From Bostrychus sinensis (lineage: Eukaryota; Chordata; Actinopteri; Gobiiformes; Eleotridae): a stretch of DNA of 64,000 nucleotides. How positions within the stretch are numbered: the first letter of the stretch is position 1; every line of letters starts with the position of its first letter. The DNA is taken from positions 28,176,526 to 28,240,525 of the forward strand of contig CM036254.1 of the NCBI GenBank assembly GCA_020698575.1. The letters run 5' to 3'. Below are positions 21,874-33,190 of this stretch, in pieces. The position numbers were made by a program, and so were the translations under genes. Under the pieces are notes generated by a model. It was not told the DNA's origin and did no database searches. It saw only the letters and a program-made list of their open reading frames with translations.

Positions 21874-22040
21874 CAGAGGTGGGTAGTGTTGAGTTACATT
21901 TAATCTGTTACATTTTCTCAAGTAACTCTTTAGATAAATTATACTTTTAACATACTTTTTTACTTCTGCTTGAGTAATATTATATTGAAGTAGCAATGCA
22001 CTTACTTGAATACAATTTTTGGCTACACTGCCCCGCCTAG
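21874..22040. mobile_element. Short hAT MITE (CAGAGGTGGGTAG type)
   Basis: The left end CAGAGGTGGGTAGTGTTGAG and the right end (reverse complement CTAGGCGGGGCAGTGTAGCC), with the internal theme of AGTAACTCTTT and TACTTCTGCTTGAGTAAT, match the very common teleost MITE of this type. Target duplication not resolved. Confidence 0.7.
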
Positions 22041-22339
22041 TTTTTTTTTTTTTTTAGCTAAAACTAAGGCTATATCCACAGAGAGATAAAACTGTTATTG
22101 TTTCAGAAACATGTTCCATCATCTCAGAAAATGTGTATGGCCATGTGTCTGCAAAAAACCTATAAAATGCTGTAATATATATGCCAGGCCTTTTAGTGGC
22201 GCTGTAACTCTGCCACAGAAAGATATCCAAAACAGACAAGAACACACAGGCATGCACAGAAAACTTTTAATAATAATAACGGATTGGATTTACATGTATA
22301 TTGCATTTTACAAGCTTATCAATGTATTTTTTTTTACAT
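22041..22339. other. Left part of a GGCTATATCCACA-type element
   Basis: From 22068, AAGGCTATATCCACAGAGAG then TAAAACTGTTATTG mirrors the fragment at 21205-21252. The right end may lie near 22990, which would make the SINE at 22340-22622 an insertion into it. Confidence 0.3.
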
Positions 22340-22622
22340 TAGTCCATTATTCATTCACTCCTCAGTCATGCTTGATGGCACACTCTGTAGCCACAGCTGC
22401 CATGGGGCAAACTGACAGAAGTGTGGCTGCCAATCTGCGCCTACGGCCCCTCCAACCACCACCAAAAACAGTCTCACTGACACATTCATACATAAGCAAA
22501 GTGGGTGAAGTGTCATGCCCAAGGACACAACAAGAGTATGCAATTCCGGCAACGGGGATCAAACCGCCAACCTTTAGTTGTGTTGTTAGTGGTCTCTACC
22601 GCCTTAGCTACTACCCCCATTA
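22340..22622 (-). repeat. tRNA-derived SINE, near full length
   Basis: Read on the minus strand: the head with GTAGCTAAGGCGGTAGAGAC, GGTTTGATCCCCG, then TGTGTCCTTGGGCATGACAC, TGTATGAATGTG, GGGGCCGTAGGCGCAGATTG and GCCCCATGGCAGCTGTGG. Order and spacing match the family. The four frames across it are SINE artefacts. Confidence 0.85.
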
Positions 22623-23149
22623 CCTTGTGCGATGTTAACAAAAGAACATGGCAGTGAATGTGAATGTGAGAGCAACAAAGGGGACCTCAGCCTGTAGTAG
22701 AAGGAGCATAATATTTTGCTGTCAAAGCCATAAAAATGTCAGTAGTGTCTGCTGTTCCAATGCAAAACCATAATGCGCTATTGTTGTTGATGTTTTCAGA
22801 ATTTAGTGCATGCAAATTTAGGGAGCGGTGGAGCTACGGTGTCATCGTTTCAGAAAAGATGCTTATGGGCTGTAAAAACAGAAGCATGTAAACAACGTTT
22901 TGAAAGCTTTCCACTCTGGGACCAACTTTCAAAAATGATCATATTTCGGGCTCCCAAAATGCCAGATCTGTGTTGATGAAAGTCTTACACAATAAAAAAA
23001 AAAAAAAAAAACATTGTGAATACACCTAAGCCCTAGACTTTCCAAAATAATGCATTCAGGTGTAATTTTCTTTTTCCCAATTAAGCAAACACATTGTATA
23101 GTCAGCCATAATCAGCCATAATGTAGAATCCAGCCACAGGGTTTCAACA
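22623..23149. other. Unannotated sequence
   Basis: Poly(A) at 22990-23010. No gene was recognised. Confidence 0.4.
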
Positions 23150-23290
23150 GCCTGTGTATTTGTTTCACCCCAAAGCCTCAATGGAGAGGGTTACATCAGG
23201 AAGGGCATCAGGTGTAAAAACCTATGCCAAATCTATATGCAAAGATGATTTTCCTGGTGACCCCCAGAAGGCAAAGCGTTATTGTCCCAG
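23150..23290 (+). repeat. SINE tail fragment (GGAAGGGCATC type)
   Basis: GAGGGTTACATCAGGAAGGG, CATCAGGTGTAAAAACC, then GCCAAATCTATATGC and GGTGACCCCC follow the V-SINE/DANA-type tail order. Confidence 0.65.
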
Positions 23291-24079
23291 CTGTTGATAT
23301 GTGTCTCCATGGTAATGACAATAACAAAAATGGTGCCTTTAACTGGGCTTGGCAATATCAGGACTAATTACATGCTGGCAAACTTGGCATTTTAAACACC
23401 ACACTCTTGTCTGTCCATTTGAATGACCTCATTTTATTTTCTGGCTCTCAGTTGCTTATACTTGCTACGAAACCAAAACAAACTAATTAATTTGTCTATG
23501 GTCTCTAGCGTTTACCACCATCTTGTGAGAGCTGAAGAGCTTGTTTTGAGTGTTGTGGTCATGTGGGGAGTTATTCTGCCAAATGCTCATTTATGGACAG
23601 AGATGTATTAAGTAGAGTTCGCACTGCTATTTGGCATGTTAGTCTTTGCGTGTCATGTTCAAGCCTTTACGTGTGGAGCCTTTATTTTAACTTGTGGAAA
23701 GTGGAGGAAAGTGGAAATGCAATACTTGTAAGCATAGCTGTTAGAAATCTTATCTTTGACCCCGTGATTGGTCGTTTGAGCTTTTTACAAACATCTAAGC
23801 AGCTCTATAATGAATCCCATGTTAAGTCAACAAGTTGCTAGCCTTCTTTGTGAAATTGCTTTTTCAGACAATTCTTTGGTTGGTTACTCAATTATTAATT
23901 GGATAGTGAAGTGCACGCAGTGTGCTTCAAAATTTGAGGTGCTTTACAGTGCCTTTTAAAAATTGATGATAATCCTACCAAAAATCACTTAATTTTTACA
24001 AAATTTGAACCAGACAAAGCTACAAGTACACCACTTGAGGATATTTGGATACACACAAGGCTATTTTAGATCAAAAACA
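23291..24079. other. Unannotated sequence
   Basis: No exon or repeat family was recognised. The overlapping 62- and 92-codon frames lack any signature. Confidence 0.4.
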
Positions 24080-24204
24080 CAAAATGTACATTGTTTTTAA
24101 CTGTTTCTGTGGCCCATTAGCGATTAATCGATGATTAAACTAATTGACATCTGTTTTCAATAATTATTTATAATTGATTAATCTGATTAGTTGCTGCAGC
24201 CCTA
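24080..24204. mobile_element. Solo right end of a TAGGGCTGCAACTAA-type hAT
   Basis: It ends TAGTTGCTGCAGCCCTA, matching the 3' end of the element at 10118-11805, with GATTAATCGATGATTAAAC internally. No left end was recognised. Confidence 0.6.
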
Positions 24205-25555
24205 CAGCTAGTCCCTCCTACTTTCTTTTTGAAGGCATGACAGTCATGTTCCTCACTTGCAGCGAAGCGTTTCTCCTCGGTTAATTTGGGAATGACCTAT
24301 CACAGCCATTCACCTGCAGCCCATTTTACGATTACGGAAGCTAATCTCCAATAACCAAAATAGCACTAGTGAATTTAATAACTTCTCTGTGCTGTTTTAA
24401 AGTATTTAGTGCTTTCCTTCGTCACCTGTTGGTTTTGCTGAAGTCCGCATTGTTGTTCAATCCTCTGTGGTTTTTTTTCTTTGTCTTTTTGCCATTTTAA
24501 CAACAATAAAGTCCCATTGGTATCTGATGTATACAACTGGCTTCTGCTGGTGTCCCTGTTCAGAAAGAAGTGCAGAGCTGCTCATAATACAGTGTATTCT
24601 GGTGTTTTATGGCAAACAGGCAAGAATTCACCATGTTTGTTTTGCTTACAGGTCAGCGGTGCACTGCTTACTGGTTACCCTTCCCTTTCTCTGATTGTTC
24701 TGCCCATAGAAACAAAATTTATGCAAAGGGGTTCCAGACCAACTTCTTTGGTTTAAGGTTTAATGTGTGACATTACCATATGTAAAGATGAAGACTGTAC
24801 AAAGCATGTTCCCTTGAAAAATACTGAAAAAAAAACCCCAAAACATTCTCTGCCTTTTCCTCCTATTCCTGGTCGCTTGTTATTGACTTGACTGCAAAAC
24901 AAAAATTGACTAAGAAGGCTGCAAGCTGCACAATGGTCATATTATTTGGTTGTTATATTGACAAATGTGTTTGATGCTTGAATTAACATTTTAGGATGAC
25001 AAGGCCATTCTTTAATCAATGCTGCTGCATAGGAGGGGGAGACTTTGGAGACGCTCGGCTCTCTGTTCATTTCCTCACAACATGAATAGGCCTGGGACAC
25101 AGGGGACACACAGTGAATAAGGATAGAGAAGCCAAAATGTAAACACTGCATTTGCCAAAACAAGACCTAGCACCTTTCCGCAGACAATGGCTGTGTGAAA
25201 TAATATTGGTGTAAATATTGTTCTTACCATTGTCAAAACAGTCTATTCAGCCTATTCATGCAATGCAGATAACACATTTATTCATACAGCAAGGCAAATG
25301 GAGCGCCCGTAATCTAACCAAAGTTTACTTATCATTTTCATGAACTGACTAAAAAAAATACTTGTTTGTTTGTTTTTGGTCAATGTGGTTATGTGGCTGA
25401 AATAAACATGCATGCATTTATGGCGTGTTTATTTTAATACATGTAGTCACTTCTACTGGAAATATTTATTTCCAAGGACGTTTTTCCCCAAATGAGTTTT
25501 TTTCACTCTCAGATAGTCAGACATCTCCACTTCAGTAGCTACAAGCACCACATTT
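24205..25555. other. Unannotated unique sequence
   Basis: No repeat or coding signature seen. Short overlapping frames at 24467-24756 are not supported. Confidence 0.4.
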
Positions 25556-25705
25556 TCCAGTCTTGTCTTTGAAGACTCTCAGTCATCCAGGCTAATTGAA
25601 TCACAACAAAAGAAGTCCTCTGGACTTGTTTTTTTAAAGTTGAAGACATTTCACCTTCATCCAAGAGGCTTACACTCAGTTTCATTTCAGAATTGAGAAA
25701 GCCTC
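25556..25705 (-). repeat. Fragment of a common teleost dispersed repeat
   Basis: GAAGACTCTCAGTCATCCAG, TTGAAGACATTTCACCTTC and ATCCAAGAGGCTTAC are the reverse complement of the familiar GAAGCCTCTTGGATGAGAGG-type repeat. Related scraps lie near 4.83 and 56.17 kb. The source element is unknown to me. Confidence 0.5.
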
Positions 25706-26389
25706 TTAGATAAGAGCTGTGTGATCCAGATTATTTTTTTTAAACCTTTTGTTGTGATTTTCCAGTCATTATTTTGAAGGTTTTTACAAGAGGATATATT
25801 GATTTATAAGTCATTTTACTCTTAAAAACAGGGTGAAATAAGAAGTTTTTTTAATTTACTGAAAGACAAAATAAGATATAAATAATCCACTCTGTAAAAA
25901 CCCTTTTATGTAACATGTCAGCAACATCAGTCAAGAGTTTTAAACCTGGCTTTATCCAATTATCTGATTGTGTTTTTAAAAAGGTATGCACATTTGCAAA
26001 TTTTTATGTATTGCCTAATGTGCAATAAGCAACCATCCCTTAAAAATAATTGTGGCAATGACTACACCTGCCTATTCAAACCCTATTCAACCAAGTCTAT
26101 TTAAAGACCAGCCATTTTATTGGTATCTCAAGCGGGTATTGTATATAGATGCATGTGTACATTTTACGAATATGGATACACTGCACAATGGTGTAAAATA
26201 TATATCTTTTAAAGCATCATCCTATATATCATAATGAGGTTTCTTTTCATATATCTCCAAGTGAAAGATGCCATTTGGATCAGGGTCAGTGCAGTAAATA
26301 TGGCTCATATGTTTGATCAAAGATATCAACATATGTGGTGCTTTGATGCATGACACTGTGATGTTGCTTTCATACAGGATTTTTTTCTG
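25706..26389. other. AT-rich unannotated sequence
   Basis: No feature was recognised. Confidence 0.4.
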
Positions 26390-26894
26390 TTAAAAGGAGA
26401 CATTTCCCATCGGATTTGTCTGGAGCTCTTCCTCTGCGTGTCTATTTGAGTACAAGCTCATGCCAAATGTGTCAGGGCGCGTCAGATTTGGTCTCGGCAA
26501 ACGTAGTATGTAGTGAATTACATTACACTTTCCGCCCCTCGCAGATGTGTCTTTGTAAGCCCTATACCTTTCGCTTTCAAAGCCGTTTGAAATCCCATTG
26601 CGGCGGATGAGCGATGCCTTCAAATATCACAGGTGAAAACTAATCTAGGAGCCCAAATTCAATAGTGTTTTTTTTTTTCCCATGCACTTGTCCCGACAGT
26701 CCGCCTTTACAAATGGCCCAAACGAGATGCAAACATGTAAATTGCCCGACACTGAACACACTTGAGCCTAAATGGCACAGATAGCACAAGCATCAGATGT
26801 GAAATTAAACTGGGCTGAAATGATGGCAAGCGATCTGTAATCAAAAACAGAGAGAAATTACTGCAGAGGGTCTGGAATCCAGGTGGTTACCGTG
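26390..26894. other. Candidate conserved non-coding block
   Basis: Repeat-free and CpG-containing, with octamer-like ATGCAAA and ATGTAAAT near 26727-26745 and TCAAATATCACAGGTG near 26620. Opposing 77- and 64-codon frames suggest no coding strand. The call rests on texture. Confidence 0.3.
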
Positions 26895-26902
26895 TTTTAA
26901 AG

Positions 26903-28312
26903 CAGTGGTTTGGTTTTGTGTACCCCCAGGACCCGCCTTAGTCCTGGTTTAGGCCAGTTGTGGACCTAGTTTTTGTTCTAGTTTAGATCTAGTTTGTTCC
27001 TGGTTTGGCCTTTTTTTTGGACCTGATTTAGTCTTAGTTTAGTCCTGATTTAGTCCTGATTTATTTTTAGGTTAGTCCTGATTTTGTCTTAGTTTAGTCC
27101 TGGTTTAGTCTTGATTTATTCTTAGTATAGTCCTGATTTTATCTTTGTTTAGTCCTGGTTTAGTCCTGATTTTGTCTCAGTTTAGTCCTGGTTTAGTCCT
27201 GATTTTGTCTTAGTTTAGTACTGGTTTAGTCCTGATTTTGTCTTAGTTTAGTCCTGGTTTAGTCCTGATTTTGTCTTAGTTTAGTCCTGGTTTAGTCTTG
27301 ATTTATTCTTAGTATAGTCCTGATTTTATCTTTGTTTAGTCCTGGTTTAGTCCTGATTTTGTCTCAGTTTAGTCCTGGTTTAGTCCTGATTTTGTCTTAG
27401 TTTAGTCCTGGTTTAGTCCTGATTTTGTCTTAGTTTAGTCCTGGTTTAGTCCTGATTTTGTCTTAGTTTAGTCCTGGTTTAATCCTGATTATGTCTCAGT
27501 TTAGTCCTGGTTTAGTCCTGATTTTGTCTTAGTTTAGTCCTGGTTTAGCCCTGATTTTGTCTTAGTTTAGTCCTGTTTTAGTCCCGATTTTGTCTTAGTT
27601 TAGTCCTGTTTTAGTCCCGATTTTGTCTTAGTTTAGTCCTGTTTTAGTCCCGATTTCGTCTTAGTTTAGTCCTGTTTTAGTCCCGATTTTGTCTTAGTTT
27701 AGTCCTGGTTTAGTCCTGATTTTGTCTTAGTTTAGTCCTGGTTTAGTCCTGATTTTGTCTTAGTTTAGTCCTGGTTTAATCCTGATTTTGTCTTAGTTTA
27801 GTCCTGGTTTAGTCCTGATTTTGTCTTAGTTTAGTCCTGGTTTAGCCCTGATTTTGTCTTAGTTTAGTCCTGTTTTAGTCCCGATTTTGTCTTAGTTTAG
27901 TCCTGTTTTAGTCCCGATTTTGTCTTAGTTTAGTCCTGTTTTAGTCCCGATTTCGTCTTAGTTTAGTCCTGTTTTAGTCCTAATTTTGTCTTAGTTTAGT
28001 CCTGTTTTAGTCCCGATTTCATCTTAGTTTAGTCCTGATTTAGTCCCGATTTCATCTTAGTTTAGTCCTGTTTTAGTCCTGATTTTGTTTTAGTTTAGTC
28101 CTGGTTTAGTCCTAATTTTGTCTTAGTTTGGTCCTGGTTTAGTCCTGATTTTGTCTTAGTTTAGTCCTGGTTCAGTCCTGATTAAGTTCTAATTTAGATC
28201 TAGTTTAGTCCAATATGTAAAGGTTCTCTAAATGATCATAAAACTCCACGTACCCCCTGCAGTGTGCTCACGTACCCCTAGGTTTCCCCCTACCCCAGGT
28301 TGGGAAACACTG
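26903..28312 (+). mobile_element. hAT MITE carrying an 11-bp minisatellite (largest copy)
   Basis: Termini are CAGTGGTTTGGTTTTG and the right CCAGGTTGGGAAACACTG. Flanks TTTTAAAG (26895-26902) and TTTTTTAG (28313-28320) agree at 6 of 8. The subterminal parts (GTACCCCCAGGAC; CTCACGTACCCCTAGG) match the copy at 49478-49776. About 1.25 kb of the interior is the tandem array. Confidence 0.8.
26933..28205 (+). repeat. Minisatellite, 11-bp monomers in 33-bp triplets
   Basis: Three 11-mers, TTTAGTCCTGG, TTTAGTCCTGA and TTTTGTCTTAG, form a 33-bp unit repeated about 38 times with point variants. Diagnostic variants recur at multiples of 11: CTTAGTATAG at 27121 and 27308 (187 bp), CGATTTCGTC at 27651 and 27948 (297 bp). 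This shows block-wise expansion. Confidence 0.92.
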
Positions 28313-28320
28313 TTTTTTAG

Positions 28321-29198
28321 TCAATGTTCTACTGTCAATACAATACTGTATCTAGCATTCCCAAAGCGGCAAAGATATTGGTACATACCAGCCATCTCCA
28401 AAGTCAAGAGTGTCGCGGCCCTGTTAAAAAATTAGAAAACCCCATGCAGACCCCCAACAGTGAACGTTATTCTTTTCAAAAGCCTGTCTCATGCTTTTCC
28501 ACATCAATTTCTATTAAAATAAAGTTAGAAAAATCACAGACTGTTGAGTAAAAATGCTATTTACAAATAAGTACATAAGCGCACGGGGTTGCCAGATATC
28601 ACTGCCCAGCCCAAACTGAAACTAAAACCCACCCAACACAATAAAAACTAGGCCAAATTACAACCACTCCAAATGTGAAAATCATTATACTTAAGAAAGA
28701 GCACAAAATATAGCAGCGGCATAAAAAAAAAAAAAAAAAAAAGTAAACCAAACAGGTTCCCTGCAAAGAGTGCAATCAGACAACCAGACCCTCCCTGCTC
28801 AGGGCGTCATAGAAATCACAAAAAAGTATGAAATACCCACATGAAATGTGAGCCACCAAACAAATTAATCACTTTTTTAAAACAAATAAACTGATGATAT
28901 GAGTGGGAGGACAGAGCAGTTTATTGAAATGTGTATTTCTAGTTTGTCATAAAATGACAACTATTTTATTGGTATTTTGTCCAGAATATTTTCTAAAACG
29001 CAGCTCAAATTTTATAAACCAGCCCAATGCTATTTTTTCCAGCCCAAGGTGTTCAAAAGAAGCCCAATCAGGCATCACTGTAAGCACACTTAACTGTATT
29101 TCATTTCAAATTTGTATTTAATGTAGACCTCTAGTGGCCCCCCTGCAGTACCTTCAGGGCCCATCAGGAGACCCCAGACCCCTCTTTGGGAACCACTG
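28321..29198 (-). mobile_element. hAT element, CAGTGGTTCCCAAAG type, minus orientation
   Basis: The right end (reverse complement CAGTGGTTCCCAAAGAGGGG) and the internal CATGCAGACCCCCAACAG match, inverted, the element starting at 60126. The left boundary is unresolved next to the preceding hAT. A further hAT is nested at 28584-29080. Confidence 0.6.
28584..29080. mobile_element. Non-autonomous hAT, GTTGCCAGAT type (nested)
   Basis: Ends are CGGGGTTGCCAGATATCAC and AATCAGGCATCACTG. Target duplications are TAAGCGCA (28576-28583) and TAAGCACA (29081-29088). The interior shares AAACAGGTTCCC, CAGACAACCAG and AGCCCAA motifs with the copy at 54028-54349. Poly(A) at about 28723-28742. Confidence 0.85.
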
Positions 29199-31259
29199 GT
29201 ATATACAATTGCACTATATTTGGATCATCTACACAATGAATTGGAAAATAAAACTACAACTGCTGTTCATTTGTGTAAATACAAATGTTTGTAATTAATC
29301 ACTTTGTAATGAATTCTTCTGTTGTGTTTGTGCAGGCAGGGTTTAGGGCTGGTGTTAGGGCCTGGCTTGTCCTGGACTTACAGTAATCAGGGGACAGTAG
29401 AGTTCACAGAGTTCACACCCCACAACAGAGTTAATCCCTGGTCACACAGTGGGATTTTGGCTGCCATGGAGGTGATGAATCACTCATGGGAAATCATTTG
29501 TTGTGTTTACTCAGTGGTCATACATCGGTCACGGTGAGACAGCGATGACTGATCCCACTGTTGTTTGCCTGTTAAAAAATATTTTACAGTCTGAAATGAA
29601 AGGTCCTCTGTTCTGCTAAATTGATTTTTTGAGTCTCCAAGACATACCTGGAGTAGGATTTTGTTTCAGCAAGTACTCCATACTGAGGCCGTCCCCTTCT
29701 CAAGAGCTGAAAACACTTGGTCTCATCGCTCTATGTAGACACACAGATAATACTTACCAGTAAGATCACTTATCTATGTGTTAGCATCATGTTGCTAATA
29801 GCTGTGCTAATTAGCCAAATTTGTGCTCTGTCTAATCCCCACCGTTGCCAGCAGGGGGCGACAGACACCTAATTTGAGCGTTTTCTGTCATAATAACAGC
29901 TCCCCATAAAAGATGTTTTCCATACATATACATTATTTTAAGTTATAAAACGTGAAATGCTAATGCAAAAGTGCCTTAGCTTTAGCATGACCATATGAAA
30001 AAAAATGCATCAAGCTCTCTTAGCACCAAATATTTAGTTCTTTTCCCCAACCTTAAACCTTTATCATTTTACATTTATCTTTTTTGTACGCTTGAAAATG
30101 CCATGTTCAGTATTGCAATATTGATAAGGTTGGTGATGTTTTGATACCCAGGTTATGTCTGTATTAAAAATAAACATAATAAAAGTTTGATTAATTTTTA
30201 GCTTATGAGCAAAATTTGGTATGAATCAAAACTTACTAAAGACTAAACCAGGTCTAAATTTGGAACTGATTTAGGAGAAAATTAAAACATTGAAATGTAT
30301 ATATTTTTGCTAATTGAATTTTTTTTCTTATAAATTATGAAGTACCGTACATGTGATAAGAGAAGGATGCACTGAAGGAAAAGGGAAAACAATGGTTCCA
30401 ACAGACAATACAATATGCAGGTCAGGACAATACAATAGAACTCAAAATAAGAAGAGCGTATTAACATTACATTAGCACTGTTATACATATTTTTATACAA
30501 TTTAAGGCCCTAGACACTTATTTTGAGTACATTTATGTTAGATGGAAGACCCGTTGAGATACATGAGATTCTTGCAATACCACAATAACAATAAAGTTGC
30601 ACTATAATGTTCATATATTATAAGATTGCATTATACTATGGACTTAGACTCATACATCTTTAAGTTTTTTCTGGATAGTTCAGAATAGATTTGTGTATCA
30701 CTAGAGAAGGTGATCTCTGAGCTTCACCGTTCTCTGTATTTGCCCAGATTTTTCACACTGACTGACTTCTGAAATTCATTTCCCCGAAGAGAAATTGCCA
30801 TAAATTTTTAATGGCTTTATCTTGGCGGAAATTCCTTTCTCTTCCCCCAAAAACGGTGTAGTTACTATGGCGATGGAGAGGGGTAACGTTAAAAGAGCTG
30901 GGTGTAATGGAGATAGACAGAGCAGATGAAAATGGGTGGAAAGCGTTTTTATTATTAATATTATTGTTGTTGTTTTTCATTTTTTGTCATGTATTTGGAA
31001 AACTGTTTACTCATCCAATAGCATATAGTGATAGAAAATGTCGTCTAGGCGTTATTATGTTGGTCCTATTGATTACTGCTGTCAACTTTGAAATAATGAC
31101 TGATGATAATCTAGAAAAAGCCCCTATGTCATTGCTGGCTACATCTGCTAACACAGTGAATGCTCCAAAATGAAACATATATTAAGAAAAGGGAAGTAAA
31201 TTAAAACAATAATAAATATTCATTGCTTGCAAAATTTAAAAATACCTAATAACCCTTCG
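29199..31259. other. Repeat-poor sequence with a CTCF-like site
   Basis: About 2 kb with no recognised repeat beyond short A/T runs. Contains the CTCF-like motif at 29846. No exon was seen. Confidence 0.4.
29846..29863 (+). promoter_or_regulatory. CTCF-like site
   Basis: TGCCAGCAGGGGGCGACA closely matches the vertebrate CTCF core (CCASYAGRKGGC). It lies in otherwise repeat-poor DNA. The motif was judged by eye. Confidence 0.45.
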
Positions 31260-32394
31260 GGCAGACACTCTTTAGGTTTTAGTAGCCCGAAGCGAAATGA
31301 AGTAGCCCAAATAAATGATTTGTTAATACGGTATCCTTGTTTCATTAGACTTTAATATGCTTTAAATGAATGATGTAACTAGAAAACAATTCGGCACTAA
31401 ACTGCCTGAATAAGCAACATACGGGTATACATTTTTTTTGTTTTTATTTTATTTGTTGAAATAGTGTATTTAGGACTTTAAAATTGCTGTACATTTTGCA
31501 ACATATTTATATTTTATAAACTGCCATCTCACCAACTTGTAAAGGCAACTGGAATCCGGTCTTGTAATTTCATATGTCATCACAATAAATGACTAAATTC
31601 AACTAATTTACATGATGTAGATGCAGATGTATCTCTGTGCTGACTCATCTTCAGCTGCTGCTGGTTAACTTGGTTAATGCTGAAATGATTTACAGTGAGG
31701 AGTTACTGAGGGTTTAGTTGTCTCCAAATCTCCACTGTTATACTGTAGGCCGCATGTGTCAGCTGCTGAGAGGCATTTGTGATGTTTATGTTCATTTATT
31801 CACACAAATGGCAGTGACCTGCTCAGAGCAGCAGCCCCTCCCGTCGCGCCACAGAGCGGTCCCCACCTCTTACTCTCTGCCCTGACGCTGCTCCTGTCTC
31901 TGTCCTGGAGCATCTCGCGGTGATCTCTAATCAGTGTGACTGTGCCTTTTTAAAAGCTATGACGATCATTCACAAGGCTATTTAACCCAGCTACAAACAG
32001 GGCCGCTAATGTTAAGGCTATGAGTTCTCTTTCCGCTCTCGTTGGCATCCAAACCCACTTTGCGCAGTCAGATTTCTCACATTTCTCAGTCTCTTGCCCT
32101 CTCAATTGTCAGCTGCTTTCAGTTTTGAGCCCACCAAAATAGTTTTGCCGTTTAGTGTGAAAGTTACTGAAAGTTTAGCACAGAGGTTAAACCATTTTCT
32201 GGCAGGAGATGATCCAGCCTGCACCAGTGATTGACAGGTGCTGTGAGTGGACAGGGGAGGGGCTGGCTGAGAGGAGAGACGCTATGGGACAGTGCCGTCT
32301 CAACACACAGAGTCCAGAGATGGCATCTCACTGCGAACAACACAACATATTCTGAGTCTTTTACAGATGTAATAAATATATCTTTACAATTTTT
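31260..32394. other. Possible degenerate element, ends unresolved
   Basis: The left part has AGTAGCCCGAAGCGAAATGA near 31280. 31830-31930 is GC-rich (CCCCTCCCGTCGCGCCACAG). With the hAT-like end at 32395 this could be one decayed 1.2-kb element, but no matching left terminus was found. Confidence 0.25.
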
Positions 32395-32493
32395 AGGATA
32401 GCCCGCCTGGACAGGGGCTGTCAAATTTTGATAGCCCCAGTGGAAAAAGTAATTGCCCCAGGACGTCCGGCTAGCGATTTTGCGAGCCCTGAT
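32395..32493 (-). mobile_element. hAT-like terminal fragment (CAGGGCTCGCAA type)
   Basis: On the minus strand CAGGGCTCGCAAAATCGC, CCGGACGTCCTGGGGC and GGGGCTATCAAAATTTGAC resemble the CAGGGCTCG end of teleost hAT elements. No target duplication was resolved. Confidence 0.4.
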
Positions 32494-33107
32494 ATTGGCA
32501 CAGCTTTAAGGTCATGTACAGCAGGGATGATTGGAGATGGCATGGTTTAAAGGTAAAGCCAATAGTTTATAGTAAGCTCTAAACCTTGATGCCATTTGTT
32601 AGTATGTTGGGGTGGTCAAGTAAATGTATTTTTTAACAACAGAAAGAAATGTATCTACGCTGGGAAGGACAGAACATTGGTGTCTGTCACTGTGGGTCCA
32701 CTGCATTTAGTAACATCTGTAGCATTGGTCAAACTTCAACAGAGTGTCTTCAAGTTAGTGTTTTTCAAAGAACTTTTGTGAGCTGCGTCAACTGTAGTGA
32801 CACTGTTAAGAAAACAAACACGCAATTTGAATACTTTGAAATAAATCACTATAACCTGATAGTTTCCCCAGTGTCACTGAGGAGCAGCATTAGGCAAACT
32901 GTTGGAGTCTGGACTTGAACCCACGTCGCCCTGCATATGCTTTACTTATAGTTTATTGAGTATAATATATCAATGCAGTACATACAGAGTGAAATATTTT
33001 AAGCATTTTTTTTTTATTTTAAGTACATTTATTATGGAATATTAGACAATATTCTAATTGTATGTGATACTGGATTGTGGTTTTCATAATCATAATCATC
33101 ACACTCA
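32494..33107. other. Unannotated sequence
   Basis: No gene. The overlapping 61- and 89-codon frames have no signature. Confidence 0.4.
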
Positions 33108-33190
33108 GTTAGGGCTGGGCGAGAAATCAATAAATTCATCTTTTTTTTTTTACATTTGGACAAAAAAAAAAAAAAAAAAAAAAAGCCCTA
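33108..33190 (+). mobile_element. Left-end fragment of an AGGGCTGGGCGA-type hAT
   Basis: GTTAGGGCTGGGCGAGAAAT resembles the left end of the element at 40136. T and A homopolymers follow. The right end was not seen. Confidence 0.35.

Noticed and set aside
26933..28205. CRISPR-like regular array
   Set aside because: Contiguous 11-bp monomers with no unique spacers, in a vertebrate genome inside a hAT element.
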